NCBI GenBank assembly: GCA_019637995.1
Contig: JAHBUQ010000002.1
Coordinates: 573,428 to 637,427 of the forward strand
Direction of reading: 5' to 3'
DNA: 64,000 nucleotides
Source: Ignavibacteriota bacterium
GTDB taxonomy: Bacteria > Bacteroidota > Ignavibacteria > Kapaibacteriales > UBA2268
Both the position numbers and the translations under genes were made by a program. Of the stretch, positions 8,128-17,927 are shown piece by piece. The stretch's first letter is position 1. Every line of letters starts with the position of its first letter. The notes under the pieces were generated by a model. It did not search any database, was not told the DNA's origin, and saw only the letters and a list, made by a program, of their open reading frames with translations.

Positions 8128-10262
8128 TTCGGCTAAGAATATTTATATTCAGCTTATTGCTTTTAATCCCAATATTTTTAAAATCTCAAAATCCGGATAA
8201 TATTGGCAAGGAATTTATCGTTTGTTTTCCAAAAAATGATGATGGAGAAAGTATTGGTGCAATTTTACAATTATTGATTATTAATTATGAAAATCAAGAA
8301 ACTCAATTATCAATAAATTTTAGTTATGATGATACTTTACTCAATGATAATATTAATCCATTAGGATCAAAAATTATAAAAATTGATTCGAAATATGAAT
8401 TAGCAACAATAAATGGCATTGAAAGAAATAGTATAAGAATTAAATCAAACACCGATATTTCAGTTTTAATGCTTTCAAAAACAAGAGAGTCTGCTGATGC
8501 GTGTCTTCTTCTTCCTATTTCATCTATTAGCAATAGTTATGTAATCGCTAATATTTCTAATAGAGATGAATTTAATTTAGCACGAATTAATATTGTTGCT
8601 ATTACAAATAATACTTTAGTTGAGATCAATTCTGATGTCAGAATATACAACAGTCATGTAGATTTAGGATTAAAGAAAACCTTAAATTTAGATGAAGGCG
8701 AAGTCTATGTGCTTGTAGCAAATATTAAAGATAATAGCGATTTTTCAGGTACTCATATAACTTCAAACAATCCGATCTCAATTTTTTCATCACATGACAG
8801 AACTTCCTTGCCAACTCATATAGGTACCCAAGATCACATTATTGAACAAGTACCACCAATCAATATACTTGGAAATGAAACAATTTTTACTTTAACTAAG
8901 TTCCCATTATTTAATAGTAATATATACTCAAAAATAGTCGCAGCTTTTGATTCAACAACTATCACTTGGATGAACAATGATACTGTTATATCAAAAGGAG
9001 AGTTCTTAATTTTAAATAGTAATAAACCATTCTACATTAAATCAGATAAATCTGTTCTATTCTCTCAATTCGAGCAATCTGCAAAGATTCCTTTAACTAA
9101 AGGAGACCCATTTTTAGCTTTCATTCCACCTATTCAGCAGTGGAAGAATAATTATAAATTTTTCAGTCCTGAACTTGAGGATTTTACAGAACATTGGATA
9201 AATATTGCTATTCATAAAAATTCACTAAATTCAATTATTCTTGATGGTCAAATTATTGATACCGGTAATTTTACAAATGTGGAAGGAACAGAGTACTATT
9301 CCGGTTATGTTGAAGTAAAAAAGGGACTTCACAGTATTGAAGCAGATAGTAATTTTTCTCTTTTAGTTTATGGCTATGGTATAATAATCAGTTACGGCTA
9401 CACAGGCGGTATGAAGACCGAAAGACTGCTCGAAAAAATTATGGATTCAAATCCGCCTGAATTACAGTCAAAAATTCATTGCGATGCCGAAATTGTCATA
9501 ACTGAATTAAATGAATACGATTCAGGGATTGAAAGCATTAAGCTAGTTGAACAAGATAATTTAACAGTGGATATTCCGGTTTTTGAAAAGGGTGCATTTA
9601 AAGCTGTAATAAACATGAAGCTTATTGATGAAAACCTCGATGGCTTTGCTATTCTGAAGTCCCGTGATGTAAAAGGGCATGAGCGGCTTGATACAATGCG
9701 GCTTTTCGGATTTGATTTATCCCATCATTTTGCAGGTTATTTTGATACATTGTTTTATTCAGAATTTCGATGCGATTCAATAAAATTGTCAAATCGCAGC
9801 TTATCAAAGCGTACATTTCATCTTTATTTTGAAAAAAATACTGAAATATCTGTCCCGCCAAGCTATGCTACAATAACTTTAGAGCCGACAAGGGATACAA
9901 TCGTACCATTTTGTGTTTATGCAGATTTTATGGGCAGTACAAGCGATAATTTGATCCTCCTTGATGATTGTAACCGTAAGTACAGGATTCCTGTGAGTTA
10001 TACAATTGCTGATTTCCCCTCCGATATAAATACAAAATGTGAAGTAACTCTGGAGTTTACAATCGTTAGTGATTTGAGAAGTATTGCAGCAAATAATGAC
10101 TTTGGTCAGAATATAATTATGAAAGTATTTAATTTATCCGGCAGAGAACTATATAGCGGCACACCAAATGATATAAGTAACAATTTCATAAGAGGCGTGT
10201 ATTTCGTACTCTTCATTGATAACAACTCAATAACAAAGCGTATGATGGTAAGAATTGATTAA
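8124..10262 (+). CDS. Secreted IgGFc-binding-like protein with degenerate T9SS domain
   Basis: 712 residues. Signal peptide (FIFSLLLLIPIFLKS), then an N-terminal region of about 420 residues resembling the bacterial IgGFc_binding family: NIGKEFIVCFP near the start, a run of short beta repeats, SIFSSHDRTSLP, FLAFIPPIQQW and the closing LLVYGYGIIISYGYTGG. A second beta-rich region follows, and a short sorting-like end (IMKVFNLSGRELY ... RGVYFVLFI). The family name comes from similarity to mucin/FcgBP domains; in bacteria these are secreted proteins of unknown ligand. The ATG overlaps the previous stop (ATGA), and it is the last gene of the operon. Confidence 0.65.
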   Translation: MIRLRIFIFSLLLLIPIFLKSQNPDNIGKEFIVCFPKNDDGESIGAILQLLIINYENQETQLSINFSYDDTLLNDNINPLGSKIIKIDSKYELATINGIERNSIRIKSNTDISVLMLSKTRESADACLLLPISSISNSYVIANISNRDEFNLARINIVAITNNTLVEINSDVRIYNSHVDLGLKKTLNLDEGEVYVLVANIKDNSDFSGTHITSNNPISIFSSHDRTSLPTHIGTQDHIIEQVPPINILGNETIFTLTKFPLFNSNIYSKIVAAFDSTTITWMNNDTVISKGEFLILNSNKPFYIKSDKSVLFSQFEQSAKIPLTKGDPFLAFIPPIQQWKNNYKFFSPELEDFTEHWINIAIHKNSLNSIILDGQIIDTGNFTNVEGTEYYSGYVEVKKGLHSIEADSNFSLLVYGYGIIISYGYTGGMKTERLLEKIMDSNPPELQSKIHCDAEIVITELNEYDSGIESIKLVEQDNLTVDIPVFEKGAFKAVINMKLIDENLDGFAILKSRDVKGHERLDTMRLFGFDLSHHFAGYFDTLFYSEFRCDSIKLSNRSLSKRTFHLYFEKNTEISVPPSYATITLEPTRDTIVPFCVYADFMGSTSDNLILLDDCNRKYRIPVSYTIADFPSDINTKCEVTLEFTIVSDLRSIAANNDFGQNIIMKVFNLSGRELYSGTPNDISNNFIRGVYFVLFIDNNSITKRMMVRID

Positions 10263-10276
10263 ATTAATATTAAAAT

Positions 10277-10312
10277 GTCACATTGGTTGTAATCTAAATA
10301 AACCAATGTGAC
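10277..10312. terminator. Hairpin between convergent genes
   Basis: A perfect 12-bp stem, GTCACATTGGTT (10277-10288) with AACCAATGTGAC (10301-10312), and a 12-nt loop. It sits between the ends of the genes at 8124-10262 (+) and 10335-11243 (-), so it probably ends both transcripts. T-runs are short. Confidence 0.65.
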
Positions 10313-10334
10313 ACTTTGAATTTAATTAAATAAA

Positions 10335-11243
10335 TTACTTGCCTTTTTGAGCATCTTCATATACAGGAGTATTTGAGGGGTCGAGATAAATCAAATCACG
10401 AAAAACACCGGGATGCTTTGTGTAGCCTTTAAATGTTTCAGCAAGTTCAAATGATTTAGCTTCAAAAAATGCCTGAAAAATTATACTCTGCTCAACAAGT
10501 TTATTTCTCTTATAGTCCGCCATTTCCTGAATCACAAAAGCAAGATTTTCGAGAGCTGCTTCTCTGTCTTCGTTCATATAATCCAGTCCGTCAAGATAAT
10601 AGCTGGCAATGAGCTTTCTCAAATCTTCATATCGCATATTAGTAAGTTCGTTAATGAAATTGAATCTTGTAAATTCTCCGGGCTGTGAAATTGTCTGCCA
10701 GCCATCAGCCTGATAAGATGCTGCCATAGTAGCTATTAGTTTTGCCTGCTCATAAGCGCGTGTACCGTCGAGCTCACCATAAGTATCCAAATCGAATCCG
10801 ATGATAAGTAACATATAAAAATCAAGCAATGTAGTGAATGGGTCATACCTTTGTGGATTATATGAGTGATTTGCGCCCATATTGTACTCAAATGACCATG
10901 TCTTGTCAAGAAGTCTCAAGACAATAGATTGACCGCCGTCAGTTCCGGCGATATGCCGCTTGGAAGCAATGAAAATCTGTGCCGAATACATATTGCGTGC
11001 ACCACCGGCAAGTGCTATACTGATATCAACCGGAATTTTTGGTCCTTCCCAATCTATATCTGTAAATTTTTGCGAACTCAAATATCTTTCTATATCTGTA
11101 GCAAGAGAATTGACACTGATTCTGTATTCCTGTGGAATTTGGTCCATATTTATTACTACTGTTGCCTCAATCTCCTGAGCATCAGTTTTTGTAAAAGCAA
11201 ATAAGAAAATGCTCAAAAAACATACAAAAAATAGTTTTTTCAT
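10335..11243 (-). CDS. DUF4835 family protein (T9SS-associated, PorD-like)
   Basis: 302 residues with signal peptide (KKLFFVCFLSIFLFAFTKTDAQ), then IEATVVINMDQIP, GPKIPVDISIAL, SFEYNMGANHSYNPQRYDPFTTLLDFYMLLIIG (conserved block) and a helical C terminus ending in LIYLDPSN. The whole length fits the DUF4835 family, found in Bacteroidota and, as I recall, named PorD for its link to the type IX secretion system. It is probably periplasmic or outer-membrane associated. It is divergent from the beta-barrel gene at 11330 with under 90 bp between starts. Confidence 0.8.
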   Translation of the reverse strand: MKKLFFVCFLSIFLFAFTKTDAQEIEATVVINMDQIPQEYRISVNSLATDIERYLSSQKFTDIDWEGPKIPVDISIALAGGARNMYSAQIFIASKRHIAGTDGGQSIVLRLLDKTWSFEYNMGANHSYNPQRYDPFTTLLDFYMLLIIGFDLDTYGELDGTRAYEQAKLIATMAASYQADGWQTISQPGEFTRFNFINELTNMRYEDLRKLIASYYLDGLDYMNEDREAALENLAFVIQEMADYKRNKLVEQSIIFQAFFEAKSFELAETFKGYTKHPGVFRDLIYLDPSNTPVYEDAQKGK

Positions 11244-11329
11244 TACTTCACCTAAAATATTTGAATATTATTAATAATTTTTTTCATAATTTCGTATTTT
11301 TAAAAACAACATACTGCGATTTTTATTTT

Positions 11330-12145
11330 ATGACGAATAAGTATTTGATTGTGGTACTATTTAGTTTCATATTTTGCAATTATTCTATTTTATCGCAAAA
11401 CTTTGGAAGCGTAAGCTATTTTTCTATGGCTAATTCATTAGGTCAGTCCCTGCTTGAGTCAAATTCTGCTGTAAATCCTGCTGCAATGACATTGGACACA
11501 TCTGATTATGTAATTCTAAGAACAAAACCGTCGAGATTCGGAATCAGCGAGCTATCGCCATTTATGTTAAACAGCAAATTTTCAATTGATGAAATGCGTA
11601 GTATCGGGCTAAATCTCACAGGGCTTGGTGGAAATTTATATTCAGAAGTATCCGGTGAAATAAGATTTTCAAATAAGTTTGCAGATATTTTGACACTTGG
11701 ATTATCTTACGAATATTCACGTCTTTCAATAAAAGATTACGGCATTACAGGGCTTTCAACTTTTAATATAGGTGCAGTACTTGAAATGGCTGATGATTTA
11801 AACGCTGGATTTTTGCTAAGAAATGTCACACGTAATTACACGGAATCCTATGACAAAACAATCTATCAGCAGTCTGTTATCGGATTGGCATACCGAATTG
11901 CAGACAATATGATAATCGAAGCTGATGCAGGGATAATCATAAACTCTAATACAACATTAGGTCTGGGATTTAAATATATGCCTCATACGGATATTTCTGT
12001 AAGGACGGCTTACAGGACAAATCCTAATATTTTTGAGCTTGGTGTCATATATTCGGCATTTCAGGATATATCAATTATGCTGTCTATCGAGCATAATGAA
12101 TTATTAGGCACGAATCCGGAAATTGCACTGAGATACATATTTTAA
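11330..12145 (+). CDS. Outer-membrane beta-barrel protein, PorV/PorQ-like
   Basis: 271 residues from the ATG at 11330 (an in-frame ATG at 11261 adds 23 residues before a good signal peptide, KYLIVVLFSFIFCNYSILSQ, so I prefer the internal start). The mature part starts with the NPAAM motif seen in PorV/PorQ/FadL-type barrels. It continues as alternating strands ending in an aromatic residue (EIALRYIF), as expected for an outer-membrane barrel. The repeated IGLAYRI...LGLGFKY...DISVRTAYRTNPNIFELGVIYS pattern is typical of this superfamily. Next to the DUF4835 gene it suggests a T9SS role, but the substrate or partner is not established. Its 3' end overlaps smc by 4 bp (convergent). Confidence 0.65.
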   Translation: MTNKYLIVVLFSFIFCNYSILSQNFGSVSYFSMANSLGQSLLESNSAVNPAAMTLDTSDYVILRTKPSRFGISELSPFMLNSKFSIDEMRSIGLNLTGLGGNLYSEVSGEIRFSNKFADILTLGLSYEYSRLSIKDYGITGLSTFNIGAVLEMADDLNAGFLLRNVTRNYTESYDKTIYQQSVIGLAYRIADNMIIEADAGIIINSNTTLGLGFKYMPHTDISVRTAYRTNPNIFELGVIYSAFQDISIMLSIEHNELLGTNPEIALRYIF

Positions 12146-15100
12146 GCTGCTTCATTATCAACACGAACAGCAACTACTTTTGATACACCGTCTTCCTGCA
12201 TCGTCACGCCATAGAGAGTATCGGCGGCTTCCATAGTCTTTTTATTATGCGTTACAATCAAAAACTGCGTGTCAATGCTGAATTCTTTGATTAGATGTAC
12301 AAACTTTTCTATATTTGCATCATCAAGCGGAGCATCAACTTCATCTAAGATACAGAATGGGCTTGGCTTTACAAGATAAATTGCAAATAGAAGTGCAATA
12401 GCTGTGAGTGTTTTCTCGCCACCTGAAAGCATTTCTATTGAGTGTGGTCTTTTGTTTGGTGGCTTGGCAGTAATTACGATATCGGATTCGAGCAAATCAT
12501 CACTTTCAAGCTTAAGGTCAGCTTCACCCTCTTCGCCAAATAGCTTTTTGAATAGTAATTTGAAATTACTCTGTATTTTATCAAAAGTTTCTTTGAAATT
12601 TCTTTCGGCTGTAGAATTAATTTCTTCGATAGTTTCTCGCAATATTTTGCCCGACTCTTCAAGGTCGCCCATTTGCTTTTCATAAAATTCAAGCCTTTCG
12701 TTTTGAACATCGTATTCTTCGAGAGCCATAAAATTGACATTTCCGAGCTGGGAAAGTCTCTCTTTCAGTGATAGAATTTCAGTTTTTGATGACTGTATAT
12801 CAAATTCGGGATTATCCTCCACCAAAGTAGTTTCGATGTCTGTTTCATATTGCTCCAAAGCCCGTTCGGTGATATTTTGAATATGAGAATTAGCTTCAGT
12901 CTCCTGAATTTCGAGCTGGTGAATATTTTCCTTCAATTTATCAAAATCACGCATCAAAATTTTATATTCGTTATTAACTTCATCAAATTTTGAATTTGTG
13001 CTTTTTTTGTTGTCTGAAAGAATATCAATTTTATTTTTCAGTTCGGTAATTCTGACTTCAGAACTGCTAAGATTTTCAGTATAAGTCTCAATTTTCTTGG
13101 CTAATTCATCTTTTTGTAAATCAAGAGAATCAAACTCATCCTTTCTTGATTTAATCCTTTGCAGGTATTGCTGAATTTCGTTTTCGATTCTTCTTATTTC
13201 GCCATCCAGTGATTTAATTTCTGACTCAATTTCAACCGATTCGAGCTCAGCATCTCTTAATATGTTTTGCTTTTCGGATAAATCGCTATGAGCATCAGCA
13301 AGCATTGCTTTAAGTTCAAGAAGCTCTGTTTGTTTTTGAGTGAGCTTATTTGTAAGTTCACTTATTTCATCAGCCGAGGATGAGTCATCATTTGTTATTT
13401 CGCTGATTTCGTCCTGTAGTCGAAAAGTATTATCCTCGATGAAATTAATATTATTTGTCAGCGACTCAAGCTTAAGTTTTAACTGTTCGGACTTGCGGCT
13501 GTTTTCGGCAATTTCATTTTCTGCAAGTTTGATATCCTGTTGAAGTTTGCTGATTTCAATAAAAGCGAGTTCCTCATTCAGAGAGGAAAGACTAACTTGA
13601 AGCTCATCAATATTGGAGGATAGTTCACCAATTTCCTTTTTTAACTTTGAAATACGTTCTTTCTTGCCGACCCATTGTCCTTCTTTTTGTGAAACAGAAC
13701 CACCGGAAATAATACCGGCAGAGTGAAAAAGAGTACCATCAGTGGTCACACAGACATCAGCAAGTTTCTCCGTTATTACTCTGTTTGCTGTGTCACTATT
13801 TTCAACTATCAAGGTCTTGCCTAAAATTGCCCGAAGCAGGTTGCGAATATTGTTTTCGACCCTAACGGTTTCGCTTAGCCATCCAATAACGCCGGAAATA
13901 TTGGGTTTGACACCTAAATCTGCTACTTCAGGAATAATGTCCAGACATATAAAACCGGATTTACCTTTGGCTTTATCACGAAGTAAATTTATCGCAAAAA
14001 ATGCTTCATTCTGATTTTCTACAACAAAGCTATGGGCAAAATCACCAAGTGCAGTAAGTACAGCAAGACGATATTCATCATCAGTCCCGATAATTTCTCC
14101 GAGAATGACTTTTTCTGAACTTGTTTGCCAGCTCTGTGAATCAGATAAAAATTTCGTTGCAGCACTGCTGTCAACAAGCGAATTAAGAAAATCAAGGGAT
14201 GCTTTTTTACCGCCGAGAGCATTCTTGTTATCGTTGATTTTTTGCTTTATTTTTTCGATTTCACTTTCAAGGGAAATTTTCTTTTCAAAAGCAAGTTTCA
14301 GCTCATTTTCTAAATGTTGAAGGTAATCTTTAAGTTCAGGTAACTTCAATTTATTACGACGGTTGTCTTCGTTAATCTCTTCTATTTGCTTTGAGTAACG
14401 AAATTTATCCTCTGATAACTGCTGAATTTTTCTCTCAAGATTTATTTTTCTCTCTTTACTTCTGTTGAGTATATTATTCAGAGATTCAATTTTATTTCTA
14501 ATACCTGAGATTTCATTATTTGCATTATTAACTTTAGATTCAGCATCCCGAACTTTGGCTAAAGCTGTATCTCGTAATGCTGACAAAGATTTTACTCTTT
14601 CGGTATGCTCTGAAAGTCTGCTTTTAACTTCCTCAATATTCAGTAAAATATCTTTATGTCGCTGCTCTCTTAATTTTAAACTATTTTCAGATTCCAAAAT
14701 ATCATCGGTCAGTCTTTTGGCTGTAGAGTCGAAGGAAGTTGTTTTTTCAGATGATACTGCTATTTTTTGCTTCAAATCGGCAATTTCTCGGATAAGGATT
14801 CGCTCATTTTCAGTTGCCGATGTAAGTTCCTGCTCGATTCGAAACAGAATTTCCTTTTGTTTTGCAATTTCAGTTTCATTGCTGCTTAGAGCAATTTCAG
14901 TTTTAATTTTTTCAGCTGACAGCACTTTCAACTTTTCTGATATTACTTTTTTGTTATTGTTGAAATGTGCAAACTCATGAGCAAAAAGCATAATTTCAAG
15001 AGTTTTGAGTTCACCCAAATATTGATTATATCGTTTTGTTTTTGCTGCCTGACGGGAAAGAGAATTGACATTTTTTCTGACCTCCTGCAAAATATCCTGA

Positions 15101-15672
15101 ATACGCTCCATATCGGATGTGACTGAGTCGAGCTTTTTCATTGATTCCTTTCGGCGCGCTTTATACTTTTTGATGCCGGCTGCTTCTTCGAACATAGCTC
15201 TGCGGTCGTCAACTTTGCCGCTGAGAATTGCATCAACCATTTTTAGCTCAATTACTGAGTATGAATCGGAGCCTATACCGGTATCCATAAACAAATCGAG
15301 TATATCTTTTAGCCGGCAATGAGTATTATTGAGAAGATATTCGCTGTCGCCATTTCTGAAAAGTCGGCGAGAAACAACTATTTGATTATAATCTGTAGGT
15401 AAAATATTTCTTGTATTATCAAAAGTAATCGAAACTTCTGCAAGACTTAGGGGTTTGCGGTCGCGAGTGCCATTGAAAATGACATTTTCCATAACGTCTG
15501 ACCTAAGAGTAGATGCTTTCTTTTCACCTAAAACCCATCTGATTGCATCAACTACATTCGTTTTACCGCAGCCATTCGGTCCAACAACAGCCGAAAGACC
15601 CGGAGCAAACTTGAGCTTAGTCTTTTGTGCAAATGATTTAAAACCAATTATTTCTATGTCAGAAAGATACAT
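12142..15672 (-). CDS. smc: Chromosome segregation protein SMC
   Basis: 1176 residues, full length. Walker A GPNGCGKT (31-38) in the N-terminal ATPase head, a long coiled coil, a hinge around residues 500-660 (ISGVIGWLSETVRV ... GTLFHSAGIISGGS), a second coiled coil, then the signature LSGGEK (1082-1087) and Walker B with D-loop (CILDEVDAPLDD). It organises and segregates the chromosome as the ScpA/ScpB-partnered condensin; scpA and scpB are not in this window. Downstream of nadE on the same strand, with a 122-bp gap containing an inverted repeat. Confidence 0.96.
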   Translation of the reverse strand: MYLSDIEIIGFKSFAQKTKLKFAPGLSAVVGPNGCGKTNVVDAIRWVLGEKKASTLRSDVMENVIFNGTRDRKPLSLAEVSITFDNTRNILPTDYNQIVVSRRLFRNGDSEYLLNNTHCRLKDILDLFMDTGIGSDSYSVIELKMVDAILSGKVDDRRAMFEEAAGIKKYKARRKESMKKLDSVTSDMERIQDILQEVRKNVNSLSRQAAKTKRYNQYLGELKTLEIMLFAHEFAHFNNNKKVISEKLKVLSAEKIKTEIALSSNETEIAKQKEILFRIEQELTSATENERILIREIADLKQKIAVSSEKTTSFDSTAKRLTDDILESENSLKLREQRHKDILLNIEEVKSRLSEHTERVKSLSALRDTALAKVRDAESKVNNANNEISGIRNKIESLNNILNRSKERKINLERKIQQLSEDKFRYSKQIEEINEDNRRNKLKLPELKDYLQHLENELKLAFEKKISLESEIEKIKQKINDNKNALGGKKASLDFLNSLVDSSAATKFLSDSQSWQTSSEKVILGEIIGTDDEYRLAVLTALGDFAHSFVVENQNEAFFAINLLRDKAKGKSGFICLDIIPEVADLGVKPNISGVIGWLSETVRVENNIRNLLRAILGKTLIVENSDTANRVITEKLADVCVTTDGTLFHSAGIISGGSVSQKEGQWVGKKERISKLKKEIGELSSNIDELQVSLSSLNEELAFIEISKLQQDIKLAENEIAENSRKSEQLKLKLESLTNNINFIEDNTFRLQDEISEITNDDSSSADEISELTNKLTQKQTELLELKAMLADAHSDLSEKQNILRDAELESVEIESEIKSLDGEIRRIENEIQQYLQRIKSRKDEFDSLDLQKDELAKKIETYTENLSSSEVRITELKNKIDILSDNKKSTNSKFDEVNNEYKILMRDFDKLKENIHQLEIQETEANSHIQNITERALEQYETDIETTLVEDNPEFDIQSSKTEILSLKERLSQLGNVNFMALEEYDVQNERLEFYEKQMGDLEESGKILRETIEEINSTAERNFKETFDKIQSNFKLLFKKLFGEEGEADLKLESDDLLESDIVITAKPPNKRPHSIEMLSGGEKTLTAIALLFAIYLVKPSPFCILDEVDAPLDDANIEKFVHLIKEFSIDTQFLIVTHNKKTMEAADTLYGVTMQEDGVSKVVAVRVDNEAA

Positions 15673-15756
15673 AAATTTGTGTTTATGACTTTTTTGAAAA
15701 TTGCAAAATTCAGAACCTTAAAAATATCAATTTTTGAGGACTTTTTATAAAATATG

Positions 15757-15787
15757 TTTCCACAATATTTTATTTAAATTGTGGAAA
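15757..15787. promoter_or_regulatory. Inverted repeat with DnaA-box-like arms upstream of smc
   Basis: TTTCCACAAT (15757-15766) and ATTGTGGAAA (15778-15787) are perfect inverted copies separated by 11 nt. The right arm extends to TTTTCCACA on the minus strand (15780-15788), a DnaA-box match. It lies between the nadE stop and the smc start. The same arms occur in the gap at 2874-2939. It could be a protein-binding site or a weak terminator hairpin. Confidence 0.4.
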
Positions 15788-15794
15788 AACAATA

Positions 15795-17717
15795 CTAATC
15801 CAACATCCAGATTTTTGAGTCAGCATCAGGCGGCATACGCCAGTCAGCTCTTGGCGATAGTGCAACAGTACCGATTTTGGGTCCGTCAGGCTGAGTATTT
15901 CGTTTAAATTGATTTCCAAAAAATCGCTTAAAGAAAGTATTTAAAGTATTTTTTATAAATTTCTTATCATATATTCCATCAAATGCGATTCCGGCTAAAA
16001 ATAAAATTTTCTCAGGCTGAAATGAATGTCTTACGGCATAATAAAGAAAAAAGTCGTGTAGTATATAAGGACCGATTGCAGATTCTGTTTCCTGAGCAAT
16101 ATTTCCGGCTTCATCCGGAGGAAGTAGCTCAGGTGAAATCGGAGTATTTGAAATATCATTTAGAATTTCTGAAATCTCGAGGTCTCCATTAGTGCGTGCA
16201 TACCATTCGATAAGATAGCGGACAAGTGTCTTCGGTACACCCGAATTAACACCATACATTGACATGTGGTCGCCATTATATGTACACCAACCGAGTGCAG
16301 TCTCGCTCAAATCGCCTGTGCCGATTACAATCCCGTTATATTTATTTGCGAGGTCCATAAGTATGTGGGTTCTTTTGCGGGCTTGAGCATTTTCATAGAC
16401 CACATCATGAATTTCAGGGTCGTGTCCGATTTCTTCAAAATGCAGTTTGACACTATCATTTATTGATATTTCCAATGTATTTAGCCCCAGCTTTTCGGCT
16501 AATCTCAGAGCGTTATTTTTTGTGCGTTGAGTTGTACCAAATCCCGGCATCGTAACAGCATGAATTCCCTTTGTATCAAGATTTAATTTTTTGAACGCAA
16601 AATATGTTACAATCAGTGCCAAAGTGGAATCCAGACCGCCGGATATTCCTATCACAGCGTTTTTCGATGATATGTGGGCAAGCCTGCGAGCAAGTCCTGC
16701 TACCTGTATATCAATTATTTCGGAGCACACTTTATTGATAGAGCTTTCATCTTCAGGTACAAATGGTGTTTTGGATATTTTACGCATTAGTGGCTGATTC
16801 AGATTTGCTTGAATTTCAATCCGAACAATCCTGAAATCCATATCCGATGAAGTCCCGGAAAAAGTATTGTTTTTAAGGCGGTCATTTATCAACCTTTCGA
16901 TATCTATATCAGCAATACATATTTCAGATTTGAAAGAATAATTATCAGTCTTAGCAAGAAGTGATGCATTTTCAAATATCATTGATTTGCCTGCAAATAC
17001 TGTTTCTGCTGATGATTCCCATACACCTGAAGATGAGTAAATCAATGCTGCTAAATATCTTCCGGAGTGCATTTTGACATTATTTAACCTGTAGTCAGAC
17101 TTGCCTAAATATTCGTTGCTTGCAGATAAGTTAACCAGAACTGTTGCTCCTGATACAGATAAATCACCTGCAGGCGGCTTTGGAGACCACATATCCTCGC
17201 AAATCTCTATACCAATTTTGAATCTTTTATCGAAAATATTCTCAAAGATTAAATCCCCGCCGAAAGGAACTTCCTCATTGCCAATCATTATTGTTTCAGT
17301 ATCTCTGTCAAATTCTGAGGCAAACCACCTTTCCTCATAATATTCCAAATGATTGCAAAGATATGTTTTCGGAACTACTCCGGCAATTTTCCCGCCTGAA
17401 ATAACCACAGCGGTATTAAAAAGTCGGGATTCAGTTTCGAGTGGTGCGCCGACAATTATGACTGCCCCTGATTTCTTGCTGATTTTGCATAATTCAACCA
17501 GTGACTGCTCTACAGATTTCAAAAGTTTCTTTTGAAAAAACAAATCCTGACAAGAATATCCGCTAATGCTCAGCTCCGGAAAAACATACAAAGCAGCTTT
17601 ATTTTCTGAGATTATTCTTGCAATTTCATTGGTATTAAATTCAGGATTTGCAATCCTGAGCTCAGGACTGACTGCTGCAACACGATAAAATCCAAAATTG
17701 TCGGTTGACTTATTCAT
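15795..17717 (-). CDS. nadE: Glutamine-dependent NAD+ synthetase
   Basis: 640 residues: an N-terminal nitrilase-type glutaminase fused to a C-terminal ATP-dependent synthetase. Glutaminase triad elements: Glu48 in YVFPELSISGYSC, the Lys region around VVPKTYLCNHLEYYEERWF, and the Cys in GIEICEDMWSP. The synthetase has the PP-loop GISGGLDSTLAL and GTGDLSETALGWCTYNGDHMS. It makes NAD+ from deamido-NAD+ using glutamine-derived ammonia. It lies upstream of smc on the same strand; the terminator of the secreted-protein array lies just upstream of its start. Confidence 0.95.
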   Translation of the reverse strand: MNKSTDNFGFYRVAAVSPELRIANPEFNTNEIARIISENKAALYVFPELSISGYSCQDLFFQKKLLKSVEQSLVELCKISKKSGAVIIVGAPLETESRLFNTAVVISGGKIAGVVPKTYLCNHLEYYEERWFASEFDRDTETIMIGNEEVPFGGDLIFENIFDKRFKIGIEICEDMWSPKPPAGDLSVSGATVLVNLSASNEYLGKSDYRLNNVKMHSGRYLAALIYSSSGVWESSAETVFAGKSMIFENASLLAKTDNYSFKSEICIADIDIERLINDRLKNNTFSGTSSDMDFRIVRIEIQANLNQPLMRKISKTPFVPEDESSINKVCSEIIDIQVAGLARRLAHISSKNAVIGISGGLDSTLALIVTYFAFKKLNLDTKGIHAVTMPGFGTTQRTKNNALRLAEKLGLNTLEISINDSVKLHFEEIGHDPEIHDVVYENAQARKRTHILMDLANKYNGIVIGTGDLSETALGWCTYNGDHMSMYGVNSGVPKTLVRYLIEWYARTNGDLEISEILNDISNTPISPELLPPDEAGNIAQETESAIGPYILHDFFLYYAVRHSFQPEKILFLAGIAFDGIYDKKFIKNTLNTFFKRFFGNQFKRNTQPDGPKIGTVALSPRADWRMPPDADSKIWMLD

Positions 17718-17762
17718 CTTTTTTCCATTTTCAAATTTATAAGTATTACAAAAATAAGAAAA

Positions 17763-17796
17763 AATCCGCTTTTATACTAAGTTATAAAAGCGGATT
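17763..17796 (-). terminator. Rho-independent terminator of the secreted-protein array
   Basis: A perfect 14-bp stem (17763-17776 with 17783-17796, core CCGCTTTT/AAAAGCGG) and a 6-nt loop, followed on the minus strand by a run of T. It ends transcription coming from 19301-17928 and lies just beyond the decayed norZ tail, in the same relative place as the terminators behind the two better norZ copies. Confidence 0.85.
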
Positions 17797-17807
17797 GAAT
17801 AATAATA

Positions 17808-17926
17808 TTATTTAAATAATTTATTTAATATTTGCATTATCAAAAACCAGGCAAAGCCGATTGAACCTACTGCAAATATAGAGATAAAATAAATCCCAAC
17901 TTTATGTGTGGTGCCATAATTTTTCT
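17808..17926 (-). pseudogene. Decayed norZ 3'-end remnant (third copy)
   Basis: An open stretch of about 38 codons ends in a peptide with IFAVGSIGFAWF, matching the norZ C-terminal IFAIGAIGFAWF at 9-10 of 12 positions, and is followed by a stop and a terminator hairpin as in norZ. There is no start codon or Shine-Dalgarno and it is open only to a TAG upstream. I read it as the 3' end of an old norZ copy, diverged further than the copy at 22774-23192. It marks the outer edge of the tandem array. Confidence 0.65.
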
Positions 17927-17927
17927 A

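Noticed and set aside
14465-14980. Open frame of 171 codons on the plus strand inside smc
   Set aside because: It is antisense to a full-length, clearly conserved smc gene, has Ser-rich low-complexity composition from reading coiled-coil codons backwards, and no Shine-Dalgarno. Many shorter open frames opposite other genes were dropped for the same reason.
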